Part shown: in pieces, positions 1 through 12,560 of the stretch
Layout: each line of letters opens with the position of its first letter
Position numbering within the stretch: the first letter of the stretch is position 1
Translations under genes and position numbers: made by a program
The notes under the pieces: generated by a model
Database searches by the model: none
Seen by the model: only the letters and a program-made list of their open reading frames with translations
What the model was told of the DNA's origin: nothing
Assembly: GCF_020382885.2 (NCBI RefSeq)
Contig: NC_058494.1
Coordinates: forward strand, 10,496,001-10,560,000
Source of the DNA: Scatophagus argus
Taxonomy: Eukaryota; Chordata; Actinopteri; Scatophagidae
Length of the DNA: 64,000 nucleotides
Reading direction: 5' to 3'

Positions 1-190
1 ATAACCGTATACCTATGTCAAATTGAAACGGCTTTAAGAACTGATGCAAGCAGAGAATGCAATTTCTTGAAAAGTAACAATTTTCAGACGTTTTCTATAT
101 AAAGTTCAATACAAAGGCTGTTAATTTCAGTATCATCAGTGCAAGGCGAAGTTGAGCTTTAAACTCAAGAGTAAAAGCTGTGAAACGTAC

Positions 191-1210
191 TTCTCGGTTC
201 GCTCATTGTGACCGACTCGATGAAGTTCTGTGGAGTCATGAACAGCTGCCCTTCATACTCCACAGAGCTGAACATGCGGAAGCGATGCTCGTGGGACGAC
301 ATGTACACGTCTCCATCTTCAAAGTCAAATGGACGAGCCTGCAGACATAAAACCAAAAATGAAAACAAAGTACACCACTTTTGATTATGTTACAGTGTTG
401 ATTAGCTTCAACATTTTTTTGGCGGGGTGGGTTATTTTAAATATTTCTTCCAATCAGAACAATTGTAAGAAATGTGCTGGAGAGTTGTTTTGGTTACTTC
501 CATATTATTACATCATTATTACATGACAATAAACACATCATATGTGGTGATGTGAAAGGAATGGTACAAGTAAAAATGTACTTGCACTAATTGACCAGCA
601 GATTTAAATAATTCCAACAATGGCAGGTATTAAATTTTCCCCAGGTGAGATATCAAGCCTCTGTAATGAGGAGATACATCTATTTTTGGCATCATCTCTC
701 TCTATTTAACTCTCTGAGATTCTAGACAGTCGGCACCTATGGCACAGTACAATAAGGATACCAGGGTCACACACAGAAATATAAACACTAATTTCTACTT
801 GATTATCATCTTCTTCTCTCTGTGAGGAGCCAAGTCTTCAGTTTGATTAGCTGCAGTGTAGGAGAGCTGCTATGCCAAGAGACTGTGCTGCATGAAGCTG
901 TGTAATTAGCAGAGAGGTTCCAAATTTAAACCTGTTTGGCCGTTGGGATCAGCGCACCGAGGTTCCTGCTCAGCTCAGCTAACATGCTAATGAGCACACA
1001 GATTCGTTCATAAAGCTTTGATGCTGCCTTCACCAAGGGGGCTTTTGAATAGGAGATGAGTGCTCAGCTTCATAGGAATCCACTGTAATCAAGTGTAAGA
1101 ACGCAGACGCCCATGGCTTTCACTCTCACTAATGAATAAAAGTTTATAAAGTTCTGCAAAAGCAGCTAGGTTCACATGCACAACACGATGTAAAAAGTGA
1201 TTTAAGCTCC

Positions 1211-1242
<32 letters not shown>

Positions 1243-4200
1243 GATTCAGTGCGGTACACTGTGTTCTTGTGTCATGTTACCATAACTAAACCAGTTCCTG
1301 TTGCCTAGCCTTGTTCTCTAGACTGCATAGCAGATGCTCCAGGTGTTTTCCCTTCAGGGAGAACATTCACAGCTGCTTTTGCAGCTAGTAGTCCATCTCC
1401 TCAGTTTTCTCACAGCTTTCCTCACCCTATCCACCCTGGTTTCCCATCACATTCACATATTCCAGTTCACTTAAATTAAAGTATACTCTAGTCAGTTAAG
1501 GTCCCAGCAGATATCGACCAGCTCTTGTATCTGACATGTCAGAAACTGCTTATCTTGGAGCATTTTTGCCTGTTGTGATACCATGAGTCTCGTGCTGAAC
1601 TGGCCTCTCAGTCTGTGCCAGTATCCAAGCTGCTTGGGTTTTCTTGGTTGTCAGCATAAACGAGAACACGGCTGAGGCCAGACTCAGAAGGTCTTGCGCC
1701 TTTCTGTGCTTAGCTTCGCACAAAAGCAGCCCAGCAGTACAGGGGTGGAGCAGTTGTCTAAACCAGTGCAATTCTACGTGCTGCCTCTAGGGTGCAGATT
1801 TAAACCTGACATCAAGTAAATCTGTATACCAATCATTCAGAAGATGGGAAGGATTCTTTTCTGGGGTGTTGTCCTGTTTGGTCCTGACCTTCTCATGCTT
1901 TCCTGACCATCTTTGTCTTTAAGCCTGCTCCCCAGAGCATGTAGTTCATGCTAGCAAGTCCTCCAAATTCAGTTCCCCAGAACCTCCACTGACCCACTCT
2001 TTTGTTTTCTGACGGTATGGTTTTCTTGTTTCCTGTTAGAATTATTGTCTTGTTTTCAAGCATGTATGAACTTGTGTTTCCCTTCAGCTTTGTTCTGTTT
2101 TCTTGCAGGTGAATTCTCAAAGTTTCTTTAAACCTAATTATTCAGAATCCTTATACGCTACATTGACTGAGTAACAGATGGCAGTTTATTCCTTTCCCCA
2201 CTGGATCCTTTTCATTTTCATTTTTTTACCAAAAGATTTTCAGTGGGGCTACAAAAAACAGCTGTCATTGTCAGCTGTGCCAGAAAGATATCAAATCAAC
2301 ATTTTCTGAAATTAAGATCTATCCTACCTCATTTCAAGGAGTGTCCTCATTTAGGTAATTAAACATCAGACCAGACTCTGTATTGGCAGGTACATAATCT
2401 GAAAGGACTTGGATATGGGGCACATCCCTGATCATAATGCAATTGGATCTGTATGTAGATGTAGATATATGTGGATGTACTTATACATAAACAGGTTCCC
2501 TAGTTAGTTGGCTAACATCTGGTGTCAAGTTAACAGTCTTTTGACATACTGATGTCAACATTCATGCTACAATATTCATGTGCTATTTGATCATTCTTTT
2601 TTAGTACTTCATTGTCTCTGGCTTGTGTCATTAATAGATCAGTGGGACGATGCTCTTCTTCATTTGAGGGACCATAAAAATGGTGATTAGGTAATCAATC
2701 AATCAGAAATATAAAAACTTTTTTTCTGCACAAACCATGCCGTCCAAACATTGAGCAAAGATTAGTTATTCATATACGCACATATACAGAAATGTATGCA
2801 TGCACATGCATGCATTGACTACAGGCACGCACACATGCAGGCACAGATTACATGTAATCTGGGAATTTAGCGATGGACTTAACAAATTATCTTCTCTGAT
2901 TTATGTGTTATTTATTTTTTCACCTGACTGTTTGCTTTATGAAATGTCAATAATTAGTGAAAAAAAGTCCACCGTGGTTTACTAGGTGATATCTTCAGAT
3001 ATATTGTACTGTCCAATCAACAGTTAACAGTCTGACAATAAACTGGACTGGACAGTCAACACCAATGCCCTCTACAAGAAAGGGCAGAGTCACCTTTTCC
3101 TCCTGAGAAGACTCAGGTCTTTTAATGTCTGCAGGACAATGCTGCAGATGTTTCACCACTCAGTGGTCACTAGTGTCATCTTCTACGCTGTGGTGTGCTG
3201 AGGCAGCAGGGTGAAGACAGCTGATGCCAACAGGCTCGATAAGCTCATCAGGAGAGCTGGCTCTGTCCTGGAAGTGGAACTGCAGTCTCTGGCAGAGGTG
3301 TCTGAGCAGAGGATGCTGAGGAAACTGCTCAACATCCTAAAGAACATCCCCTGCACGCCACGCTGGAATCCTGCCGCAGCACCTTCAGTCTGGGACTGAG
3401 ACCACCAAGGTGCTCCACAGAACGCCACAGGAAGTCCTTCTTCCGTGGGGCTATCAACGCAGGACAAAACAATTTATCCTGCACTACAATTAACACTTTG
3501 AGACTGTATCCGCACCTTATCTGCCGTTATCTATCTATATCTCATGTATATACTCTGTTATTTTTTTATATATTATTCTGTTATTATTTTTATGGGACAA
3601 TTACTTTCTACTTTTGTATGCTTCTTTGTATTGCAACCCTGGCACAACAATTCCTTGTGGGATCAATAAAGTTCTTATCTTATCTTACAACTGAGATTGT
3701 GCAAGTAGATAACATCGGACACTTTCAATTGAAAACTGATGTACACACATTTAATCAGTTCACTGCTGCCAGTCATTTCAGCTCCACTAGAAACTAATCA
3801 TAAGACATTGTCTGAGTTCAAAAGTAAGTAAGAACAACACATTTACTCAAGTACCGGCCTTCAGTATGCGTTTGAGGCACTTGTACTTTACTTACTTACT
3901 TATTTGTTTTTCTCTCTACATTTCAGAGAAAAAAATATACTCTTTACTCCAAGACATTTATTTGACAGTTACTTTACAGATTGATTTCAGATTGTAATGT
4001 ATGTTATATAAATGTGTTATTGTCATTGTTATCTGTGGATTCAGGATGATATGTCTTGGACAGAAAAAATCAATCTGAACAGAATGCAGCGACAATATTA
4101 AAATACTGCATACATGTTAGTGCGTCACTAATAATAATAATAACACATTTACATACATAACAATCTAAACCTCTGAACAGACTCTTTCTGTAGAACAGGT

Positions 4201-4997
4201 CATTTTAATTTGATACTTTAAATATTTTGCTATTAAAATAAAGTAAAAACCTTGCATGCAGGTTTTTAACTTGTAATGGGGTCTTGATGCCTGACTGATG
4301 CTAACATCCTCGACGTGTTGTCATTTCAGCACCAGCGAGAGCGGAGAGCGCCATTCCTGTATCTGCGCGCGCATATCGTCCTGCAGCCAAACACTGAGCG
4401 AAGTGTTTCCACTGGGCGTGCTGGGAATGAATGACACAGTTTGTCCGTCTGAAGGAAAACACAAACTGCCAGCAGACACCATGGCTACAAAGCAGAAGTA
4501 GGCCCGTCTGACTTGGGCTATGTGGGTCTAACCTTAGCGGAAGGAGATATGAAAATACTAAGCGCTCTCTGCCCTTTCGTTCAGTGGTCTGCCGTTTTCA
4601 TTCCACAGTCCTCCACATCGAGGCCCCTGTGTCAACTCTGAGAGCGACACATTTTCTGCCAACGAGTCGATATACGTGTGACTAAAGCCGCGTTGTTCCC
4701 GTTAGAAATAAAGGGTTGGTTTAAGTTAACTCCTACCTTATCCTTGGCTTCAACTGTTGGGACAGACGGTAGCAAACCGTTGATGCTGCGACTGCCTCTC
4801 TTCCTGCCACCGATGCTCGTCATGTCATTGTACAAGTAAAGTGCTACGGCACCCCCAGTTGCAAGACACATCCCGACAGCCACACACCTCCTTATCCTCC
4901 CTCCATTTGCCACCTGGCCACCGACGAGCGTGTTTCTCGCCGCTGACAAGAGGTTTAGTTTACCAGCCAGCGCTGCCACTCTGCGGAAAGCGGCCAT
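191..4997 (-). CDS. micu3: micu3, mitochondrial calcium uptake family member 3 (5' part, exons 1-2)
   Basis: MICU3 is an EF-hand regulator of the mitochondrial calcium uniporter in the intermembrane space. Exon 1 is 4737-4997 (87 codons, ends phase 0 at donor GTAGGA). Exon 2 is 191-338 (148 nt, acceptor CTGCAG, donor GTACGT, ends phase 1). The gene continues beyond the left edge, so the EF-hands are not visible. Exon 1 starts MAAFRRVAALAGK, a basic, acid-free presequence, followed by a hydrophobic stretch at residues about 38-56 (family N-terminal membrane or targeting segment). Exon 2 carries the family signature HRFRMFSSVEYEGQLFMTP, which resembles MICU3 (RRFRLFASIEYEGQLFMTP) more than MICU1 or MICU2. 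I chose the ATG at 4997 because it has G at -3 and +4 and begins the presequence. An in-frame ATG at 5084 would add 29 residues ending in poly-alanine. The gene is divergent from fgf20. The a/b paralogue cannot be told. Confidence 0.9.
1215..1242. repeat. A28 homopolymer
   Basis: An uninterrupted run of 28 A residues in micu3 intron 1. It could be the tail of a retroposed element on the plus strand, but no element body is recognisable upstream. Confidence 0.85.
3018..3687 (+). mobile_element. Non-LTR retrotransposon (L2-like) 3' end, 5'-truncated
   Basis: The plus strand encodes the C-terminal part of a LINE reverse-transcriptase ORF, with motifs such as NKLDW, ALYKKGQSHLFLLRRLRSFN and NRLDKLIRRAGSV. 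A stop codon interrupts it just after FYAVVC (about 3200), so the copy is dead. The element ends in a polyadenylation-like GATCAATAAAG followed by the repeat TTATCTTATCTTA, a tail seen in fish L2/Maui-type LINEs. The 5' truncation fits target-primed reverse transcription. Clade assignment is from memory of motifs; RepeatMasker would settle it. A related fragment lies at about 34262-34850. Confidence 0.8.
3835..4110. repeat. Decayed teleost interspersed repeat (ACTCAAGTAC / CTACATTTCAGAG type)
   Basis: The stretch reads TTTACTCAAGTACCGG, then CACTTGTACTTTACTTACTT and CTACATTTCAGAGA, then a TACTCTTTACTCC block and ATTTGACAGTTACTTT. I recognise this order of short motifs as a high-copy non-autonomous repeat of fish genomes, from memory and without a family name. 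Related sequence is seen near 5435-5690 and 62695-62880. Confidence 0.55.
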
Positions 4998-5160
4998 AGC
5001 TGCTGCTGCTGCTGCCACTGTGCTGCTGTGATTAGTCTTTAACTTTGCGTGAAGCACAAAACTATCGCGTTTCCTGGCTTTCATCGCGAGATGTGCGGAC
5101 TGTTAATTCTGGGGCTGAGAGCGAAGTCCCACACTGAGTGGAAATAAACCGCGGTCAGTT
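4998..5160 (-). promoter_or_regulatory. micu3 5' UTR and likely proximal promoter
   Basis: This is the GC-richer stretch just upstream of the micu3 start. It contains a (GCA)n run immediately before the ATG at 4997 and a second in-frame ATG at 5084 with G at -3. CpG sites persist here, unlike in the AT-rich flanks, which fits a CpG-type promoter. No TATA box is evident. The transcription start was not located. Confidence 0.4.
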
Positions 5161-5434
5161 ATAAACAGAAGTGTAGTTAAAGATAAACGATGGACTCGGT
5201 TCATTCAGTTACATGAACATAATTTAACCAATTAACTTTTCAGTCGGCTGCACAACAAATTCAGTAATATAAATTTGATGTAAAATTACTTCAAAGCTGA
5301 TATATTAAATCTAAAAGTGTAATTGATCGACCGGAAATCATATTTTTAGCGTCCGACCAGAGCTAAGGTCCCTCAGATCTTTTGCTAAATTCAGATTTTT
5401 TAAAAGCCGAGCATATCACAATTTCAAAACACTG

Positions 5435-5690
5435 TTGTAAAAATAAAAGTACTACATTCAAAGTCCTCCTTAGTAAAAGTTAAGTATTATCAGCTACGTG
5501 CACTAAACATATCAAAAGTAAAAACGTGCATTAAGCAATATTAATAAGCTATCCCTGTCAGATTTATGTTATTACATATTATATTACTGAAATATTGTCA
5601 TTAATGCATTATTGTTTAAGCTGCACTTTCATGTCGCAGCTGGTGGAAGTGAAGGTCTAAAGGCTGCTGTTGGTTAGTTTATAAGAATGA
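5435..5690. repeat. Decayed teleost interspersed repeat, second copy
   Basis: AAAAGTACTACATTCAAAGTCC, a run of AAAAGTTAAGTATTATC and ATCAAAAGTAAAAACGTGCATTA, then ATTACATATTATATTACTGAAATATTG and a GCTGCACTTTCATGTCGCAGCTGGTGG tail reproduce the motif order of a common fish repeat related to the copies at 3835-4110 and 62695-62880. Identification is from memory. Confidence 0.55.
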
Positions 5691-7369
5691 ATCACATTTT
5701 AAAAACTGATCTGGTATACCACTCTTTGTTTTTAAATGTGGTAAAGAAGATGTATAAAGTAACATAAAATGAATATACTCAAGCAAAGAAGCAACACAAA
5801 GTTATGGTTAAAAAGGCTAAATGTATTTTCTGCCACAGCATCGGCCTACCCCCATGAGAAACTACCTGACTGGGTGCATGCTGTGACACACATGCAAAAT
5901 CTGGCAAATCACATTCAAAACCAGTCAGAGGAGCCACATTTGTTAGAAGTCCATTACCTCAAGCATTTCATAACAAGTGAGTCTACATCTTGGAATGAAC
6001 TTGAAAGACATCTCAGTTTACATGGGGGGAAATTATAAGTGACCGCTGACATCAACATTTGTCGATCTTCTTCTTTTCATTGAGGGTCAGTGTGGTATCA
6101 AGTTTCCAGTGGGAAGTGCACGATCAAAGGGGCCAGTGGAGAGCAGATATCAAACGAATATCAAAGATGAACTCTTCATTAAAGTCTTTACATGTAGGAG
6201 TAATGTTAACCTGATGGGGCTTTTTGTGTGACTTTGATGCTGAAAGAATAAAGGAGAGAAGTCTAATAGATGGGCTTGTCACCTGTTCACACATGAAGCG
6301 TGGTGGATCACTCCAACCTGAAAGCTCCACATAGCCAGAACTTGAAAACAGATCAAACAATGACTATCAAAAACCTCTTGGTAGAAATAAGACCTTTAAA
6401 AGGTTAACTGTAGCTATTAAGCTATTGATGTGTTTCTTTGATTTTTGTTTTGTGCATAACCAAACAAGATTAGCCTATTACTATGACTAAACATGATAAC
6501 AGGTTTCCTAATTGGCTGATGGGTGCATATAGAAATGTTTAATAATTAATGCAAAACTGACATGTAAAACTAATCCTCAGATACCCATAATTTTGAAATA
6601 CAATTTAAGACCTTTGAAAATCCAGTATCAACTATTGCATAAAATCTGGACATTTGAATTATTTACATGTTAAAGAGCCCCGAGCAGAAACACAAGCAGA
6701 AACACATTACGTCCTGCACTCATCTCATCTGTTAACACTTTATAAGGAATAAAATGATTTGTTGTGGTTGATTTTTGAACTCCAGACTTGACTGATAAAA
6801 TCTCAGATACATTTTTTGAACAAGCATATAGCTATGAAATAATGATTAAATTAAACAAATTTACATTTTTTAAGGGGCTTTCTGGATCCTGCTTTCAAGC
6901 ACCCCTGGAGTTCCCCAGACCCTGGCCTGGAAATACTTGCATTAATAACCTCTAGGCTACTTATTCGGTTATTCCATTACCCAGGCATTCGATTAGGTTG
7001 TAATTTCTTTGTGTGTGTGTGTGTCTATATGTGGGTGGGTGAGGGGGTTGGGGGTATAACCCTGAGGGCGTCGTCCTCCTCCTCCTTCTCCTCCGTGACT
7101 GCTATATGCTTGGCTTCACACTGTCACAAACAGAGCAGTAAACCAATAGAAAATGTGTTTTAAAGCAAACCATGTGATCCTGGGAACTGGTTACTTGCAC
7201 CTTGTAAGCATGCGTAAAAATGTGGCATTGTAGTTGACATCTTCACTGGGGCCAGGTCGATATCCAATGTATCAGGATCTGATCGGCCCGGAGGCGATTC
7301 CGATCGATTTTGTCCCCTTTAAAAAAGTTCCCCTTTTTTTTCTCTGGTCATAAATACTAATGAAGCGAG

Positions 7370-7690
7370 GGGAAGAGGGAGAAGGACGCTGTTTGTCATA
7401 CGCACGCACGCACGCACGCAACCAGTGTACAAAAGGAAATAATAATAATAAAAAATTAGATAGGCCACATGTCCCACAATGCCTCTGCCATCCTGTCACG
7501 TCGGAGAAATCAGCACGAGTACAGAATGACCTGCTGCATAGCGACCACGCGCTCGCGCACGGACACACCAGCACCTCTGCACCTTCAACTCATTTATCAA
7601 TGCAGCTCCCAAGGGAGGGGCCAGCTGTGTGTGCGCGTGCGCTCCCGTGCGCGAGCGCGCGTCTGTATGGCAACCAAAATCAATGCCATA
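7370..7690. promoter_or_regulatory. CpG-rich block, possible promoter or regulatory DNA
   Basis: This stretch contains (CGCA)n and several GCGCGTGCG-type runs in otherwise AT-rich intergenic DNA. Open frames overlap on both strands, as expected from GC-rich composition without stops; none resembles a known protein. CpG retention suggests an unmethylated regulatory or promoter segment, but no TSS element is identified. Confidence 0.3.
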
Positions 7691-8488
7691 GGCTGGAAAA
7701 TGGACGCCTTTTGCCACAGTTCAAACAAAACCGCAGTCCGAATCAAACACTTAAACTGCGGTTTGCCACCACCGGACAAAACCATCTGAACAATTTTTGG
7801 GCCATCAATAAAGGAAAGCTGTGAATGAAATATTTTTAATGCTACAATTCCAAAATTCTTATATTTGGAAAGAGGTCAGCTTTGTATAGCCCATGCCAAC
7901 CAGTCTTGCATCATTAACTGACAATGTGCAGTGGCGACCATCAATTGGTAAACAAAAGGTGACCATAAGCTCAGCAACCATCAGTTTATCATCTTCATCT
8001 TTTACATCATAGCCAGCGAAATGCTCAGAGTAAATATTCAGAAATGTAGACGAGCTAATTCTCATTTCCAGACAGTAAAACTGAATTTGAAATCTTTATT
8101 TAAGAGGGTTTTCTTGCATACACAGTAAGTGACCAACACATTATCACTTGTTAGGCTGCACAAAATAATTAGTTGAATATGTAGAAGATAAAAAGATGTA
8201 GCCTATATGCATTTATTTACACAAAGAATTAACAGCTTCTTATTTTTTATGGCGCCCTTCAAGTGTCAAGTGTCGGGGTATTATCTAAGCTTGCAGTTCA
8301 AACAGGTATATTCCCTTCTTCTGGTTGTTATTGCCTGATCCCTTTACAAGATCCCTGCACTTTGAAGCATCTGTGTCTTTGATTCTTCTTTTAAGACCAC
8401 AATTAAGGATATATGGGCTCCTGCGCTGTTCAAAGCATCGTGGAAGATCAATGAAGGGATTGACAGTCAAGTGATGTCGTTTGCACAG

Positions 8489-8513
8489 GTGTGTGTGTGT
8501 GTGTGTGTGTGTG
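8489..8513. repeat. (GT)12 microsatellite
   Basis: An uninterrupted GT dinucleotide run about 1.1 kb upstream of the fgf20 start codon. Confidence 0.9.
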
Positions 8514-9056
8514 CAGACGCTGTAAACGTGCGGCTGGGTTACATAAAACGGGGGCAATAAATCAACAGCCGAGTGCGAAAATTACGCAAACTGGGGCTTT
8601 CCTCTCTCTCCTGTCGCACCTGAGTCATTCCGAAATGTGGGCGTGGGGTTGTAAAGCGTTTAGGGTAATGACAATATCACTTTCATGCTGTTTGACATAT
8701 ACACACTCTCTCTTTCTCTCTTTATGTCCATTTCACACATAAGTTGCTGCTGAGTCAAACTGTGCCACCTTGACACGCACTTACACAGTTGGAACTGGCC
8801 ACTGAGCTACCGAAGAGCCCACGAGCAATGTGATATAGCTATATATCTAGATCTAGCTATACGGGCTTCAGTAAGGCAGTTTTGTTTCTGCAGGGGGGTA
8901 TAAACCTGTCAGATTAATTTTTGTTTGCTGTTTTTAATTTCCTCTTCGAACTCCTGCGCTGCCTGCACTGAAACTGATCATCAAAAGTGAGGCAGGAGAA
9001 CGCTGAGCGGAAGAGGCACCGTTTCAGACAGAAATGAGCCATAGGAGATCGGCTGC

Positions 9057-9113
9057 ATTTGCATAAAAAGGCAAGTCAGGGTGGATTTCCATCCGGAGCA
9101 TTGCGTTATATAG
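9057..9113 (+). promoter_or_regulatory. Putative fgf20 core promoter
   Basis: An octamer-type POU site (ATTTGCAT, 9057-9064) overlaps a TATA-like ATAAAAAG (9063-9070). A second TA-rich element TTATATAG lies at about 9106-9113. Both are 500-550 nt upstream of the fgf20 ATG, and GA-rich leader sequence follows. Assignment rests on motif and position only; the TSS is inferred. Confidence 0.4.
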
Positions 9114-9194
9114 ATGTGGAGCGCAGTGCACTGGTCTCACTGCGCTACATGCTACTGCTGGAGGAGGAGGAGGTGATAGAGGCTGAAGTGAACT

Positions 9195-9198
<4 letters not shown>

Positions 9199-9228
<30 letters not shown>
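9199..9228. repeat. (AG)15 in putative fgf20 5' UTR
   Basis: A pure AG run followed by about 100 nt of purine-rich GGAGAGGAG sequence between the putative core promoter and the fgf20 start. GA tracts in fish promoters can bind GAGA-type factors, but no such role is shown here. Confidence 0.9.
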
Positions 9229-9233
<5 letters not shown>

Positions 9234-9613
9234 CCCTGAAGTGCTCTGGAGCAAAGGGGAGGAGAGGTGGAGGAGAGAGAGGGAGCGGACAGAGGACAGG
9301 AGAGAGGGATAAATAGCAGAAGAGAGGAGAGAACAAGGGACACGGACTGCTGCAACCGGAGATACCTGCAGACATCCAGATAACACGGGAGTTCATTTTC
9401 AATTACATGACAGTCTAATTAACGATTCTAGTGACTGCGCCAAAACGCGCATTCATTTGGGGATTTTCTCCACCCGCACGTCCAACTTTTCTTTTTCTGC
9501 GCTCCACGGGCTGACCCACGCTCTCTGGCTGATACCGAGGTTCCCTCTACTCACCTCTTGGACCTCGACTTTGATCTCCTCTTCTGTAAACCGGATCTGG
9601 TGTCTTATCTGTG

Positions 9614-11465
<1,852 letters not shown>

Positions 11466-12560
11466 GACTGAGGGGGTGTTATGCTGACCATGTCAGAGCC
11501 AGCGGAGCTGAAAAGCAATTGAAGTGCACCTAATCCTTTCCCTTTCTTGAGGGAGATGGAAGATCTTGTTGGTCTGGGCAAAACAGGATCATATGAAGTG
11601 CATCATCATCAACACTCCCTACTGCTGGCACGGAGGAAGGAAAGAGACTCGCTCTGAAGCAGACTAGACAGGGAGTTTCACTGAGCAGCACCAGGGATCT
11701 TCTGTAGGAGATATGAAGCCCACGTGAAAGACATAGAGGCTACTTGGGCCCCCAATATTGCCCCTTTATTGGCCTGTGGAGAGGCCCTGGTGGCCAAACA
11801 GATGATTTATGGATTTCCTTTGAGTTTCCACCAATTAGATCCATCTACCTGCTAGTCCAAACCACATGTTCAAGAAGACAAAAGTACGGGAACTAATCTA
11901 TGAGATGCACAGCTTGTTTTTAGTAGCTTTTACAGCTGTGGCTGATGATTCTTTTCAATTCCACTATTTTCAATAGGCCATTTAATTTTATGCAAAACAC
12001 TGCTGTGGCTGCTATGTAAACGATTTAATGAAAATGCATAATCCACTATACATCGTGGCTGGTTTGCACAAAAAGGTAGTTTTATGCACTGGAAAGCAGT
12101 CATGTCTGTTTTGGGAAACAGGTCTGAGAGCTGTATGGGCCTGACTGTTGTGATGGCAGGGAAAGATTCTCTTTGAAACTGCTCCAAAGACAGATGCTGC
12201 TCAGAAAATATGACTTTTCTCCAAAGTGCATGAGGAGCGAGAGAGGAAGTGCAGATCCAATGGAGTTTTATAAGGACTTCCTCTGTGTTCTTCTGTGGCG
12301 GAATACTGCGTGTTCATCTGTTGGAACTCTGGAGCCTCCTTGTAGAACCCAGTGAAGGAATTCTGTTGTTCTCCCACTGACTGCAGTCAAACAATAATCA
12401 CAGGACAGACAGAGACACCTTTACAAACCTGGTGACAGATTTTATTCTTATTTATGAGTTTTTGCTTCCTAGGACATACAGTATATTTATTTCATATATT
12501 TATTTATTTTGAGAATATATTTTTACAGGTATGAGATAAAATTAAAAAAAAAAATTCAGA
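11466..12560 (+). other. fgf20 3' UTR (putative)
   Basis: About 1.1 kb follows the stop codon without coding potential. It ends with an AU-rich stretch at 12482-12511 containing several ATTTA pentamers, and ATTAAA at 12541-12546 that could act as poly(A) signal. The extent is inferred; no closer canonical AATAAA was found. Confidence 0.4.

Larger units (their letters stand above)
339..4736 (-). other. micu3 intron 1
   Basis: This 4.4-kb intron separates the targeting exon from the first conserved-domain exon. It contains a 28-nt A tract (1215-1242), a LINE 3' fragment on the plus strand (about 3018-3687) and a decayed fish interspersed repeat (about 3835-4110). The rest looks like ordinary AT-rich intron with no further exon that I can support. 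Confidence 0.75.
5161..9050. other. micu3-fgf20 divergent intergenic region
   Basis: No convincing exon. It holds a decayed fish repeat (about 5435-5690), isolated open frames near 5769-6038 (+), 6124-6360 (-) and 7859-8065 (-) that match nothing I recognise, a CpG-rich block (about 7370-7690), a short (TG)n (7010-7024), a (GT)n (8489-8513) and a near-palindrome at 8835-8860. Any shared regulatory DNA of micu3 and fgf20 would lie here. Confidence 0.6.

Noticed and set aside
7360-7824. 154-codon open frame on plus strand, with overlapping frames on both strands
   Set aside because: Low-complexity, CpG-driven absence of stops; residues dominated by H, R, A and T from CGCA repeats; no splice context or family.
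5769-8065. Open frames at 5769-6038 (+), 6124-6360 (-) and 7859-8065 (-) as possible transposase or gene remnants
   Set aside because: Protein-like in places, but no motif of any transposase or gene family was recognised and the strands disagree. Left as unassigned intergenic.
8835-8860. Near-palindrome ATAGCTA...TAGCTAT upstream of fgf20 as operator-like site
   Set aside because: AT-rich words form palindromes easily and no matching factor motif is known to me.
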